Assembly: GCF_947496195.1 (NCBI RefSeq)
Contig: NZ_CANMBY010000001.1
Span: 1,426,001-1,490,000, forward strand
DNA length: 64,000 nt
Source: an uncultured Polaribacter sp.
Lineage (GTDB): Bacteria > Bacteroidota > Bacteroidia > Flavobacteriales > Flavobacteriaceae
Direction: 5' to 3'
Both the position numbers and the translations under genes were made by a program. Shown here piece after piece: positions 1-10,200 of this stretch; positions within the stretch are counted from its first letter, which is position 1; every line of letters begins with the position of its first letter. The notes under the pieces were generated by a model. The model ran no database searches. It saw only the letters and a list, made by a program, of their open reading frames with translations, and had not been told where the DNA came from.

Positions 1-2
1 CA

Positions 3-1262
3 ATAGAACCTAGTTATAAATTACATGTGGGTTTGCCTTTTTTGTCTGGTGTTTCTTCAAATATAGGTTCTTCTAATTTTAAGTTAACAGACATTTTTGC
101 TAACGATGGTAGAAATATTAATGATAAGATATCTTCTGTAATAAATTCTATTTCTTCAAGAGACTTTGTAGCTATAAATACACAAATAGAAATTATAAAT
201 GCAGGATTTCGTTTAAGAGATAACTATTACATCAATTTTGGGTTTTATCAAGAAATAGATGCAATTGGATATTTTCCTAGAGATTTACTAGTATTCTTTA
301 ATGAAGGTAATGCAACAAATCTTAACAGACCATTTAGTGCTTCTCACATAAGGTATAAATTTGATTATTTGGGGGTATTACATGCTGGTATTTCAAAAAA
401 AATTAATGATAAGCTTTCAGTAGGAGGTAGATTAAAAATCTATTCGTCTTCAATAAATTTACAATCGAACAATAATACAGGTACTTTTACAACAGTTAAT
501 GGTCAAAATAGCGTTTACAGACATGTTTTTAGTAATGTTAATGTAAACTTATTAACCTCAGGATTAATTGAGAATAATGAATATGTTGATGATGCTAAAT
601 CAATTGTAAAAAACACTTTTTTTGGAAGTAATGCTAATGTAGGATTAGGTTTTGATTTTGGATTAAATTATAAAATTTCTGATCAATTACAATTTTCTGC
701 AAGTCTTTTAGATATTGGATTTATTACATATAAGAACAACGTAAAAAATACAAGAATAAGAGGAGATCATATATTTGAAGGAGTAGAATTTGAGTACGAT
801 GCAAATAGTAATATAGATTATTGGGGGCAAATAGATGAAGCTTTTAAAGATCAATTACCAAACACAGAAGACGAAGTTGCTTACACATCATTTAGACCAG
901 TTAAATTAAATGCGGCTTTAAAATATAGTTTTGGAGAACAAAGAAGATTATTATGTTATGATGATGTTTATAAAGATTATTATACAGATGCATTAGGCGT
1001 TCAATTATTTAATGTTTTTAGGCCTTTAAGTCCACAACTGGCATTAACTGCTTTTTACGAAAAAGCGATATCAAAAAAAACAAGATCTAAAATTACATAT
1101 ACTATTGATGATTTTTCTTATGCAAATATTGGTTTTGGTTTTTCTACTCAAGTAAGCAAACTTAATTTTTATGCATTGGTAGATAATATCTTAGAATTTA
1201 GTAATTTGTCATCTGCAAATAGTATTTCTTTCCAATTAGGTTTTAATCTTATATTTAATTAA
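3..1262 (+). CDS. DUF5723-type outer-membrane beta-barrel protein, 5' end cut by window
   Basis: The reading frame is open to the left edge: codons upstream of the first internal GTG (27) encode I-E-P-S-Y-K-L-H, so the gene starts outside the window. The visible 420 residues alternate hydrophobic and polar residues as in a transmembrane beta-barrel. They contain the stretch GLPFLSGVSSNIG, followed by repeated strands such as FDFGLNYKISDQLQFSASLLDIGF and a final strand ending in SFQLGFNLIFN. This layout fits the DUF5723 family of Bacteroidota outer-membrane proteins, whose function is unknown. The next gene starts one base after the stop, so the two are probably cotranscribed. Family assignment is from recalled pattern only. 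Confidence 0.7.
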   Translation: MEPSYKLHVGLPFLSGVSSNIGSSNFKLTDIFANDGRNINDKISSVINSISSRDFVAINTQIEIINAGFRLRDNYYINFGFYQEIDAIGYFPRDLLVFFNEGNATNLNRPFSASHIRYKFDYLGVLHAGISKKINDKLSVGGRLKIYSSSINLQSNNNTGTFTTVNGQNSVYRHVFSNVNVNLLTSGLIENNEYVDDAKSIVKNTFFGSNANVGLGFDFGLNYKISDQLQFSASLLDIGFITYKNNVKNTRIRGDHIFEGVEFEYDANSNIDYWGQIDEAFKDQLPNTEDEVAYTSFRPVKLNAALKYSFGEQRRLLCYDDVYKDYYTDALGVQLFNVFRPLSPQLALTAFYEKAISKKTRSKITYTIDDFSYANIGFGFSTQVSKLNFYALVDNILEFSNLSSANSISFQLGFNLIFN

Positions 1263-1263
1263 A

Positions 1264-2043
1264 ATGATACAAAAGACATTCTTACTTTTATTCTTAATGT
1301 GCTGTGGAATCCATTTTTCACAAGAAGTAAATTTAAGTAGCTATAAGTATATTATTGTTCCAGAAAAGTTTGACTTTCTTAAAGAGAATGATCAATATCA
1401 AACAAGTTCGATTACTAAGTTTTTATTACAAAAAAAAGGATTTAAGGTTTTTATAGAAAATGAGACTTTACCCTCTGAAGTTATAGAAAATAGATGTTTA
1501 GCACTTACTGCTAAAGTATTAGATAAATCTAACATGTTAACAATAAAGAGTGTTATTGAGTTAAAAGATTGTTTTGGTAAAACTATTTATACTTCAAAAG
1601 TTGGTAAAACTAAAATAAAAGATTACAAAAGAGGATATCAAGAAGCCATTAGACAAGCTTATGAGACAATGACTGGTTTAAGGTATAGTTATATGCCAAA
1701 AAAAGAGGTTGTAGAAGATAAAGTAAAAAAGGAAAGCGTTACTAAAAAAGACGCTACAAAAATTGATATTAAGCCAGAAAACCCTACAAAAAAGATAATA
1801 CCAACAAATCCAATTGTAAAGTCTGATGGTTTTCCATTATTATATGCACAAAAGACAGATAATGGATTTCAATTAGTTAATTTAAAACCAGAGTTGGTGT
1901 TTACTTTATTAAAAACCTCAAAAGAAAATACATATATTTTAAAAAGTAAAAATGGAATAATCTTTAAAAGTGGTTTATTTTGGATAGCAGAATACTATAA
2001 AGCTGATAAAATAGTTCAAGAAAAATATCAAATTAAATTTTAA
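1264..2043 (+). CDS. Secreted hypothetical protein coupled to the DUF5723 gene
   Basis: 259 residues. The N-terminus (MIQKTFLLLFLMCCGIHFSQ) is a signal peptide that probably ends near residue 19. The folded part (about 20-140) has alternating strand/helix segments and resembles small periplasmic proteins often found in flavobacteria. A Lys-rich linker (about 145-185) leads to a short C-terminal beta domain (about 188-259) ending in YQIKF. It starts one base after the preceding outer-membrane protein gene, which suggests a shared transcript and perhaps a shared envelope role. I do not recognise a named family. The 3' end overlaps rarA, on the other strand, by four bases. Confidence 0.6.
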   Translation: MIQKTFLLLFLMCCGIHFSQEVNLSSYKYIIVPEKFDFLKENDQYQTSSITKFLLQKKGFKVFIENETLPSEVIENRCLALTAKVLDKSNMLTIKSVIELKDCFGKTIYTSKVGKTKIKDYKRGYQEAIRQAYETMTGLRYSYMPKKEVVEDKVKKESVTKKDATKIDIKPENPTKKIIPTNPIVKSDGFPLLYAQKTDNGFQLVNLKPELVFTLLKTSKENTYILKSKNGIIFKSGLFWIAEYYKADKIVQEKYQIKF

Positions 2044-3311
2044 TACCCATACTTATTTTTCCATCTTTTTTTTAAAACTTCTTTAAATTGATTTTCTCTA
2101 GAATTATTCCCTGGTTCGTAAATTTTAGTGCCAGAAATTTCTTCAGGTAAATACTCTTGATCTATAAAGTTATTAGCATAGTCATGGGCATACTTATAAT
2201 TTTTTCCATAATCTAGATCTTTCATTAATTTAGTGGGTGCATTTCTTAAATGAAGAGGTATAGATAAATCACCTGTTTTTTGCACGATACTTTGAGCATC
2301 TTTTATTGCCAAATAAGAGGCATTACTTTTTGGTGAGTTTGCTAAATATACAGCGCATTGACTTAGTAGAATTCTAGATTCAGGATTACCAATAACAGAA
2401 ACTGCTTGAAAAGTATTATTTGCAAGAATTAAAGCAGTTGGGTTTGCATTTCCAATATCCTCTGATGCTGCTATTAATAACCTTCTAGCAATAAATTTCA
2501 CATCTTCTCCACCTTCTATCATTCTTGCTAACCAATACACTGCTGCATTTGGATCACTACCACGAATTGATTTTATAAATGCAGATATTATATCATAATG
2601 TTGCTCACCTGTTTTGTCATACCTAGTTGTATTTTTCTGAATTTTTTCTAAAACAAGTTTATTTGTAATTTCTATTTCATCTTCAGACGCAACTAAAAGT
2701 TCAAAAATATTTAGCAATTTTCTTGCATCTCCACTAGAAACTTGCAATAATGCATCAATTTCTTTTAAAGTAATTTTTTTAGAAGACAAAAATTCATCTT
2801 CTTTCATTGCCCTTTCTAAAAGTTGTTTAAAATCATTTTTATCAAAAGAATTTAAAATGTAAACTTGACATCTAGAAAGTAGGGCAGGTATCACTTCAAA
2901 ACTTGGGTTTTCAGTTGTGGCACCTATTAAAGTTACCCATCCTTTTTCTACAGCACCAAGTAAAGAGTCTTGTTGAGATTTACTAAATCTATGAATTTCA
3001 TCTATAAATAGAATAGGATTTTTAGAAGTAAAAAGGCCACCACTTTTTTTAGCTTTTTCAATAACATCTCTTACATCTTTTACTCCAGAACTTATAGCAC
3101 TTAAAGTATAAAAAGGTCTTTTAGATTCTGTTGCTATGATATTCGCTAAGGTAGTTTTACCAATTCCTGGAGGACCCCAAAGTATTAAAGAAGGAATTAT
3201 ACCTTGTTTAATTAAATTAGTTAAAACTCCTTTTTTGCCAACTAAATGTTGCTGACTAATATAGTCTTCTAATTTTTTGGGTCTAATTCTTTCTGCCAAA
3301 GGTGCATTCAT
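2040..3311 (-). CDS. rarA: Replication-associated recombination protein A (RarA/MgsA), AAA+ ATPase
   Basis: 423 residues, the normal family length. The N-terminus [20 protein letters not shown] is the typical RarA opening. Walker A is GPPGIGKTT (46-54), Walker B is [10 protein letters not shown] (101-110), and sensor 1 is GATTEN. The C-terminal half carries the clamp-loader-like oligomerisation domain ([35 protein letters not shown]). RarA acts at stalled replication forks and is related to clamp loaders and RuvB. It converges on the upstream secreted-protein gene with a four-base overlap and diverges from the rhomboid gene across 75 bases. Confidence 0.95.
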   Translation of the reverse strand: MNAPLAERIRPKKLEDYISQQHLVGKKGVLTNLIKQGIIPSLILWGPPGIGKTTLANIIATESKRPFYTLSAISSGVKDVRDVIEKAKKSGGLFTSKNPILFIDEIHRFSKSQQDSLLGAVEKGWVTLIGATTENPSFEVIPALLSRCQVYILNSFDKNDFKQLLERAMKEDEFLSSKKITLKEIDALLQVSSGDARKLLNIFELLVASEDEIEITNKLVLEKIQKNTTRYDKTGEQHYDIISAFIKSIRGSDPNAAVYWLARMIEGGEDVKFIARRLLIAASEDIGNANPTALILANNTFQAVSVIGNPESRILLSQCAVYLANSPKSNASYLAIKDAQSIVQKTGDLSIPLHLRNAPTKLMKDLDYGKNYKYAHDYANNFIDQEYLPEEISGTKIYEPGNNSRENQFKEVLKKRWKNKYGY

Positions 3312-3386
3312 AAAGTAAAAATAGAAAAGATTTCTGACAGATTTTGTTTTATTTTATTTTGGGTTAATTTTTGTTATTATTATACC

Positions 3387-4046
3387 ATGGATAATGAGTT
3401 AAAATTTAATAGAGAAGTTTTTGTAATTCCTGCAATTATTGTTTTTTCTATATGGTTTATTTATTGGGTAGAAATACAATTTGGATTCAATTTTAATAAA
3501 TTTGGTATTTATCCAAGAACTTTTAAAGGATTTAAAGGGGTTTTTTTAACACATTTTATACACAGCAACACAAATCATCTTTTTAATAATTCTGTGCCCT
3601 TATTTGTGCTTATAAGTAGTATTTTATACTTCTATAGAGATATTGCTTATAAAGTTTTATTTTTTGGAACTATTATTACAGGATTATTAACATGGTGTTT
3701 TGCAAGAGAATCCTATCATATAGGAGCAAGTGGAGTAGTTTATATGTTATTTAGTTTTGTGTTTTTTAGTGGAATTATTCGAAAGCATTATAGATTAGTA
3801 GCTTTATCTTTTATCATTATTTTTTTATATGGCAGTATGATTTGGTATGTTTTACCAATAAAAGAAGGTATTTCTTGGGAAGGCCATTTATCTGGATTTA
3901 TGGTAGGAGTATTTTTTTCTTTATTATATAGAAATAAAGGAATAACAATAGAGGAGTACCAATTCTCAAGAACAGAGTTTGATGATATGTTTGATGAAGA
4001 TGGTAATTTTTTACCAAAGAAAGAAGAGAAAATAAAAGTAGAGTAG
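3387..4046 (+). CDS. Rhomboid-family intramembrane serine protease
   Basis: 219 residues with about six hydrophobic membrane segments. The catalytic serine lies in GASG (113-116, Ser115), and the histidine partner is in WEGHLSGF (His167). A HSNTNHLFNNS motif near residues 58-68 matches the conserved HxxxNHLxxN element before the second membrane helix. These proteases cut transmembrane helices within the bilayer; the substrate cannot be told from here. The acidic C-terminal tail after the last helix (DDMFDEDGNFLPKKEEK) is soluble. It stands alone and converges with rlmB, with a gap of 11 bases. Confidence 0.93.
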   Translation: MDNELKFNREVFVIPAIIVFSIWFIYWVEIQFGFNFNKFGIYPRTFKGFKGVFLTHFIHSNTNHLFNNSVPLFVLISSILYFYRDIAYKVLFFGTIITGLLTWCFARESYHIGASGVVYMLFSFVFFSGIIRKHYRLVALSFIIIFLYGSMIWYVLPIKEGISWEGHLSGFMVGVFFSLLYRNKGITIEEYQFSRTEFDDMFDEDGNFLPKKEEKIKVE

Positions 4047-4057
4047 TGTAGGTAATT

Positions 4058-4795
4058 TTATTGTCTTTGTCTTATTGCCTCATATAAAAATACACCACAA
4101 GCAACAGATACGTTTAAAGATTCTATTTCACCTAGTAATGGTAATTTTGCTTTATAATCAACCATTTTTAATACGGATGGATTTATCCCTTTTGCTTCAG
4201 AACCCATAATAATTGCTATAGGTTGGTTATAATTAAAATCATAAACAGAAGTTTCTGTTTTTTCTGTAGCTGCAACTGTTTTTATATCATATGCCTGTAA
4301 TAAAAATAAAGCATCTTTAATATGATCTACTTTACAAATAGGAATTTTAAAAGCTGCTCCTGCTGAAGTTTTTATTGTTTCTGCATTAACTGGTGCACTA
4401 CCATTTTTTTGAATAATGATTGCATCTACTCCAGTACATTCTGCAGTTCTTATAATAGCACCAAAGTTTCTTACATCAGATAGTTGGTCTAAAATTAAAA
4501 GTAAAGGAGTCTTTTCTTTTTTATTAATGGTTTCAAGAAGTACTTCTAAATCATAAAATTTTATTGGAGAAATTTGTGCAACTGCACCTTGATGATTATT
4601 GTTTTTAGATAACCTATCTAATTTTTCTACAGGAACTGTACTTGTTGCAATTTTATTTGACTTTATTAGTTTATCAAGTTCGTAATATAAATTACCTCGT
4701 AAACCTTTTTGTAAATAAATTTTATTAATAGAAGCATCACTCTCTATTGCTTCAATTATTGCTCTAATTCCAAATATATTTTGTGATTTTTCCAT
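4058..4795 (-). CDS. rlmB: 23S rRNA 2'-O-methyltransferase RlmB (TrmH/SpoU family)
   Basis: 245 residues. The N-terminal substrate-binding domain (1-75, IFGIRAIIEAIESD) is followed by the SpoU knot domain. Motif 1 is LSDVRNFGAIIRTAE, motif 2 is IIMGSEAKGI, and motif 3 is LPLLGEIESLNVSVACGVFL. In RlmB this fold transfers a methyl group from SAM to the ribose of G2251 in the peptidyl-transferase P loop. The exact target (RlmB or a related TrmH) rests on the N-terminal domain and length. It lies downstream of the SusCD block but is separated from it by a strong terminator. Confidence 0.9.
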   Translation of the reverse strand: MEKSQNIFGIRAIIEAIESDASINKIYLQKGLRGNLYYELDKLIKSNKIATSTVPVEKLDRLSKNNNHQGAVAQISPIKFYDLEVLLETINKKEKTPLLLILDQLSDVRNFGAIIRTAECTGVDAIIIQKNGSAPVNAETIKTSAGAAFKIPICKVDHIKDALFLLQAYDIKTVAATEKTETSVYDFNYNQPIAIIMGSEAKGINPSVLKMVDYKAKLPLLGEIESLNVSVACGVFLYEAIRQRQ

Positions 4796-4802
4796 AATGT
4801 AA

Positions 4803-4834
4803 AAAAAAGCGTAATTAAAAAATTACGCTTTTTT
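4803..4834 (-). terminator. Rho-independent terminator ending the SusCD2-lipoprotein transcript
   Basis: A perfect 14-bp inverted repeat (4803-4816 with 4821-4834) surrounds a four-A loop. The GC-containing core GCGTAATT is flanked by A and T runs, so it can work in both directions. It lies between the 254-residue lipoprotein gene and rlmB and isolates rlmB from read-through. Confidence 0.88.
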
Positions 4835-4857
4835 ATGAATTTATTATTTACAAATAA

Positions 4858-5622
4858 TTAATTAACTGTAAAAGGAACTGAAGCTCCAGCACCATACGCA
4901 CCATTTGTTGAATAAACAGTAATGTTACCTGGTAATGTTACTAAACAAGCACCAGCACCATCTTGGTAAGCATCATAAATCTGGAAAGTATAACTTCCAG
5001 GAGCTAAACAACCTGCAGCATTTTGCGTACTATTTCTAGCTAATCCAGCATAACCTCCCCAAGGAGCTGGTAAACCACCACCACCAGTAGTAGTTCCATT
5101 AGAAAGTACAGTAGCTCCATTAGCATCTCTAATTCTCCAGAATACTTCTTCTGGATATCTGTCTAATGTAATAGCAACTCTTACTTTTTGCTCTCCTGTT
5201 GGACAAGCTCTAGATACATTTAATCTAAATGAATCACCTGTAGCAACTTCTGGAGTAGCTTCTAAATTAACAGTAATTCCTTTATCTAAAGCTGCATCTA
5301 AATTAATATCACTTACAGCAATTGTAAAACTACCTTCAGTAGAACCAGCAGGAATAGTTACAGTAGCAGGAATAGTATAAGCAGCTGCATCTAAAGTTAC
5401 GTTACTTGTAACTAAATTTAATACTCTGTCTGTAGACGTTGTATTTGTTGCATATACTTTAACTTCTCTGTTTAAAGTTCCCCCTGGAGGAACTTCCATT
5501 GGTTTTTCAAAAGCTTCTAAAGAAGCATATGATGTACCTTGAGGCTCTAAATCTGCAGTTTCACATGCACTTAGCATTACTAAAGCTGATAAAGCTGCAA
5601 AGTAAAATTTTAATTTTTTCAT
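4858..5622 (-). CDS. Lipoprotein encoded downstream of the second SusCD pair
   Basis: 254 residues. A short signal peptide ends in a lipobox, VMLSAC (Cys19 or close to it), followed by ETADLEP. Residues about 35-135 look like a beta-sandwich of the kind found in SusE/F- or Calx-beta-like lipoproteins (VPPGGTLNREVKVYA, TIPAGSTEGSFTIAVSD). Residues about 140-254 form a second module with the pattern W-R-I-R-D-A-N-G and CLAPGSYTFQIYDAYQDG, seen in many secreted flavobacterial proteins. Position as third gene after SusC and SusD suggests an outer-leaflet accessory that binds the transported substrate. The substrate is unknown. A perfect hairpin separates it from susD. Confidence 0.75.
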   Translation of the reverse strand: MKKLKFYFAALSALVMLSACETADLEPQGTSYASLEAFEKPMEVPPGGTLNREVKVYATNTTSTDRVLNLVTSNVTLDAAAYTIPATVTIPAGSTEGSFTIAVSDINLDAALDKGITVNLEATPEVATGDSFRLNVSRACPTGEQKVRVAITLDRYPEEVFWRIRDANGATVLSNGTTTGGGGLPAPWGGYAGLARNSTQNAAGCLAPGSYTFQIYDAYQDGAGACLVTLPGNITVYSTNGAYGAGASVPFTVN

Positions 5623-5640
5623 ATTAAATTATCTTTTTAG

Positions 5641-5674
5641 AACAGTGAGAAAAGTAAAGACTTTTCTCACTGTT
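5641..5674 (-). other. Perfect 15-bp intercistronic hairpin between susD2 and the lipoprotein gene
   Basis: Bases 5641-5655 pair exactly with 5660-5674 around a four-base loop. In the direction of transcription (minus) no T-run follows, so it is not a standard terminator. It is better read as an RNA-stabilising or processing hairpin at the 3' end of the susC-susD part of the message. On the plus strand it is followed by TAATTTTATT. Confidence 0.7.
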
Positions 5675-5682
5675 TAATTTTA

Positions 5683-7176
5683 TTAATTATTTTGTGTTGA
5701 GATGAATGGATTAAATTGAATTTCTCCTTCTGGAATTTCAAAAGTTAATCTTTCATCATTGTAAGGAATAGAAGCTCCAACAAAAGAAAGGTGGTTTGTA
5801 CCTCTTGTAATTGTAGCTCTGTTACGCTTCATAGCTAAGTAACTTTTACCTTCTCCCCAAAGTTCGATTCTAGTTTGTAAGTAAATTTCATCTAATAAAG
5901 CATTTCCAGATAAAGCATCTATATAAGAAGCATCAGGAACTCTTTGACTAACAACATTTTTCAAGTAAGTTCTTGCAGCAGCATCGTTTCCAGCTCTAGC
6001 TCCCATTTCAGCAGCTAATAAGTGCATTTCTGCAACTCTCATGTAAACGTAATCTGCTTTAACAATTCTTGAAGTACCATATCTAGTTCTGTCTGAATCA
6101 TAAAACTTATCTAATGGCATTAAGTGAGTATAAGAACCTGGACTATTTGTAAATTGAGCCTTTCTTACGTCATTTGCAGGAATTTGTGCAAATAAACCAT
6201 CATCTATAGCTTTAGCATCACCAAATGCTGGATAACTATAACTAAAGTAATCCATTTGACCCCACCATGATACAAGGCCTAAACCTAATTCATCGTTTAA
6301 GTCAACACCCCACATCCATCCTGGAGTATTCACATTGTTGAATCCACCAGTAACTTCTGAACCACTCATTAATGTATAACCACCAGAAATAGCAGCTACT
6401 GCCATATTATGAGCTTTTAAAGGATCTGTACCTCTAGCACCTAAAACATATGCATAAATACCTTGAGCAACAGATTTGTTGATCTCAGTTTTGTTAGATC
6501 TGTTAAATCCATCTAAGTAAGCAATTGCTTCTGTTAAATCTTTTTCCATTAAGTCATAGATTTCAGCAGCAGTTACTTTTGGTCCATTAGGTGTAATAGC
6601 ATCTGTATAGATAGGTAAAATTTCTTCTGTAGCATCATATTCTTTTTGATAGAATTGAGTCAAATAGAAATAAGCATGAGCTCTTAAAGCTTTCGCTTGT
6701 CCCATAATATATTTACCTTCTGCATTACCTGGAACAGCATCTGTACCACCTAATCCATCAATTACTTCGTTACAACCTCTTACGATTCTGTAGTAATATC
6801 TCCATACTTGTCTGTTATCACCAAAAGTAAAATCTAAAGGTGCTTGCATTTCAGTAATAGAAGCTCTATACCAACCATAAGTACTTACACTTAAAGCCAT
6901 ATCACTAGATAACATATCACTAAATACATCATAAGATTTATGACCAAAGTCATCGTGTCCACCAGTACCACCTGTACCAGTTGTAAATGTAAGTGAATAC
7001 ACACCCGACATTAATGCTCCTGTAACACCTGGGTCAACTGCTGCAGCTTGTTCTAATTGAGAACTTGTAAGTGATGCAGAACCCTCTAAAGCAGGATCTT
7101 CTAGGAAATCATCTCCACAACTAAAACCAGTTATTACGAAAACTGATAATAATCCGAATTTAAAAAATTTATTCAT
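5683..7176 (-). CDS. SusD/RagB-family nutrient-binding outer-membrane lipoprotein (pair 2)
   Basis: 497 residues. The signal peptide ends in a lipobox (VITGFSC) followed by GDDFLEDPA, the usual start of mature SusD proteins. TPR-type helices carry the recognisable segments YYYRIVRGCNEVIDGL and GQAKALRAHAYFYLTQFY. The C-terminal signatures are VRVAEMHLLAAE-like (YVYMRVAEMHLLAAE) and ELWGEGKSYLAMKRN. SusD forms the lid over its SusC channel and captures substrate at the cell surface. It follows its SusC gene by 24 bases. The substrate cannot be read from the sequence, and no glycoside hydrolase is nearby. Confidence 0.95.
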   Translation of the reverse strand: MNKFFKFGLLSVFVITGFSCGDDFLEDPALEGSASLTSSQLEQAAAVDPGVTGALMSGVYSLTFTTGTGGTGGHDDFGHKSYDVFSDMLSSDMALSVSTYGWYRASITEMQAPLDFTFGDNRQVWRYYYRIVRGCNEVIDGLGGTDAVPGNAEGKYIMGQAKALRAHAYFYLTQFYQKEYDATEEILPIYTDAITPNGPKVTAAEIYDLMEKDLTEAIAYLDGFNRSNKTEINKSVAQGIYAYVLGARGTDPLKAHNMAVAAISGGYTLMSGSEVTGGFNNVNTPGWMWGVDLNDELGLGLVSWWGQMDYFSYSYPAFGDAKAIDDGLFAQIPANDVRKAQFTNSPGSYTHLMPLDKFYDSDRTRYGTSRIVKADYVYMRVAEMHLLAAEMGARAGNDAAARTYLKNVVSQRVPDASYIDALSGNALLDEIYLQTRIELWGEGKSYLAMKRNRATITRGTNHLSFVGASIPYNDERLTFEIPEGEIQFNPFISTQNN

Positions 7177-7200
7177 TTTTTTTTCTTTAAAATTTATTAA

Positions 7201-10200
7201 TTAAAATTTAACTCTAACACCTAATGTAATTGTTGTCATTGGCGCATAAAATCTTCGACCTGAGTTTCCTGATTCACGTGTGTTAGGTAGGAAACCATCT
7301 CGTGCTGTCATGTTAAATAGATTATCAGCAGATAACCAAAGATTAACTGATTGGATATCAATTTTCTGAAGAAATTCTTGAGGAATTGTGTATCCAAGGT
7401 TAACGTTGTTTAAAGCTAAATAATCTGTTGAAGTAATAAATCTAGTTGATTGAGAAGTTGCATTTTGATCTATACCATCAGCTAATCTAGGAACGTCAGT
7501 TACATCACCTGGCTGTCTCCATCTGTTAGCTATATCTTTATGGAAGTTGTTACCTACTGCACCAAAACGATCAGACATTAATTCTGCGTATTGACCATCG
7601 TAAGCATAACCACCTAAACTATAAGTAAATTGTGTACCTATGTTAAAGTTACCAATTCTACCTGCTAATCTAAAAGCACCACGTACGTCTGCAATTGCAG
7701 ATTTGTTTACGTATACATCTGAAGCATCAGAGTAAGTTTTAGTAACAGTTTTCTTAATGTTTGCATCAGATACTTTAGCTTGATATTCTACTATAGAACC
7801 TGTAGCATTAGAAATACTTGGGTCAGCTGGAATCCAAGATCCACTTGAGTAAGAAGATGGCTCACCAGCGTCTAATAATCCGTTGTTATTTCTATCATCA
7901 TAATATTGGTACCACATTGGTGCTCCATCAGCTGCATCAACACCTGCCCACTCTCTCATGTAGAAATCAAATATTGATCTTCCTTCTGACCATGCATACG
8001 CTCCATTTGGAGTTAATACTTGTGGTAATCCAGTAGCTGGATCTAAAGGCATAGTTTTAATTTCGTTATTTACGATTTCACCATTAATAGATAAATCTAA
8101 ACTAAAGTCTTTTTTATCAATAATATGTCCTGTAAAGTCAAATTCAATACCTGCGTTAATTAACTCACCATCATTAACTGTGATAGAAGAGATACCTTGA
8201 GAAGGTCCAACAAAACGGTTAAAGATTAAGTTATCTGTTAATTTGTTATAGTAATCAATTGTACCATCTAAGAATTTACCAATACCAAATTCAGTACCTA
8301 CTTGGAATTGCTTAGTAGTTTCCCAAGTTAAATCTGGGTTACCAACAGCACCTGGAGCTAAAGAAATACTACCTCCTAAGTTACCACCATTATATGTGTT
8401 ATATCCAGAGAAGAAACCAACACCAGCTTGGTCACCATTAATACCATAAGAAGCTTTAATTTTTAAGAAATCAAATACTCCATTATCTTCCATAAAGTCT
8501 TCATTACTAATTACCCAAGAAGCACCAACTGAACCAAATGTACCCCACTTATCGTTAACGAATCTAGAAGAACCATCAGTTCTTACAGATGCAGTGAAGT
8601 AATATTTTTGATCGTAGTTATAGTTAAATTGGCTAAAGTAAGACTCAATTGTAAATCCACTTCTAGATCCAGAAGGTAAACCTAAACTAGACTGGAAGTT
8701 ATCAAGATCTAATAAGAAAGGAGAAATTTGTAACCCTTTTGAAGCTGATTGGAACTGTTGTTCGAATTCGTTACTCTCATGTGCAATTAATGCATCAAAA
8801 GAATGTGCTCCCCAAGTATTGTTATATCTAATAATTTGTTGGATGTTTTGAGTTAAACTAGAAAAGTCATTTATTGTTAAATCACCTCCAGTTGAAACAC
8901 CACCACCATAGAATTTATTTGTATAATCTCTATTTTTTTGTGTAGCATACTGTACACCATATCTTAATTCTGCACTTAAGTTATCTGTAATTGTAACTTG
9001 AGCTAAGAAGTTTCCATTAAATTCATGTCTGTCTGTTCCGTTAAAATCATATAAAGCAGAACCAATTGGGTTAAGACCGTTTGCGTTTGGTCTATCTCTA
9101 AATCCTGATAAAGAACCATAATCATATTGGAAACCACCATAGTTAGTATCTGGAACTAAATCTCCATTGTTATCTCTTAAGAAAACTGGGAAAATTGGAG
9201 CCATTTTGTCAGCAAATTCAAATACGTTTTCAGAACCAACAATTTGTCCATTTTGAATACTTTCTGAGTAAGCATAACCAATATTAGAGTTAATTTTTAA
9301 CCAAGGCTTAATTTTAGTATCTAAATTTAAACGAGTAGTATATCTCTTATAACCAGTATTGATAGAATATCCATTATCATCTAAGTAACCAAATGATGCG
9401 AAATATCTAGTATCTCCATTACCACCACCCATTCTTAAGTTAGTTTCAGTTCTAATTGCTGTATCAAAAGCAACATCTGTATATCTTAAAGGAGTATATC
9501 TTCTTGTTGCACCAGATCTAACTGTACTAGTTGCAGGATCAATTAACTGAGCAGCAGTTTGATTCCACATATTGTAACCTGGGTCAATGTAGTTGTTTGT
9601 AAATAATCTCGCATTAGCGTAAGCTACTGGGTCTGGTTGACCTGTGATTACACCTCTGTTGTAAATACCTTCCCAAACATAACCTACATACTCTTCTGGA
9701 GAAGTAATTACGTCATATCTTGGAATAATTTGATCATTAACACCTGTTTTGATATCTACTTCGATATATGAATTTGAAGAACTACCTGTTTTTGTTGTAA
9801 TTACAACAACTCCGTTAGCACCTCTAGATCCATAAATTGCAGTTGCAGTAGCATCTTTTAAGATTGTTGTACTAGCAATATCTGAAGGGTTAATAGAGTT
9901 AATACTTCCAGAAAAAGGAACACCATCTACCACATATAATGGAGCTCTGTTACCATTTACTGATCCATACCCTCTAATTCTAATCGCACCAACTGTACCT
10001 GGTTGTCCAGAACCGTTAATTACGGTAACACCAGCTACCTCACCTGTAAGAGCTTGAGATACGTTAGAGAAGTTTTTTACTTCTAATTGTTCTTGTTTTA
10101 CAACAGATGCAGTACCAGCAAAAGCCTTCTTTGTACTTGTTCCATATCCAACAACAACTATCTCATCTAAAACGTTAGCATCTTCTACTAAAGTAGCGTT

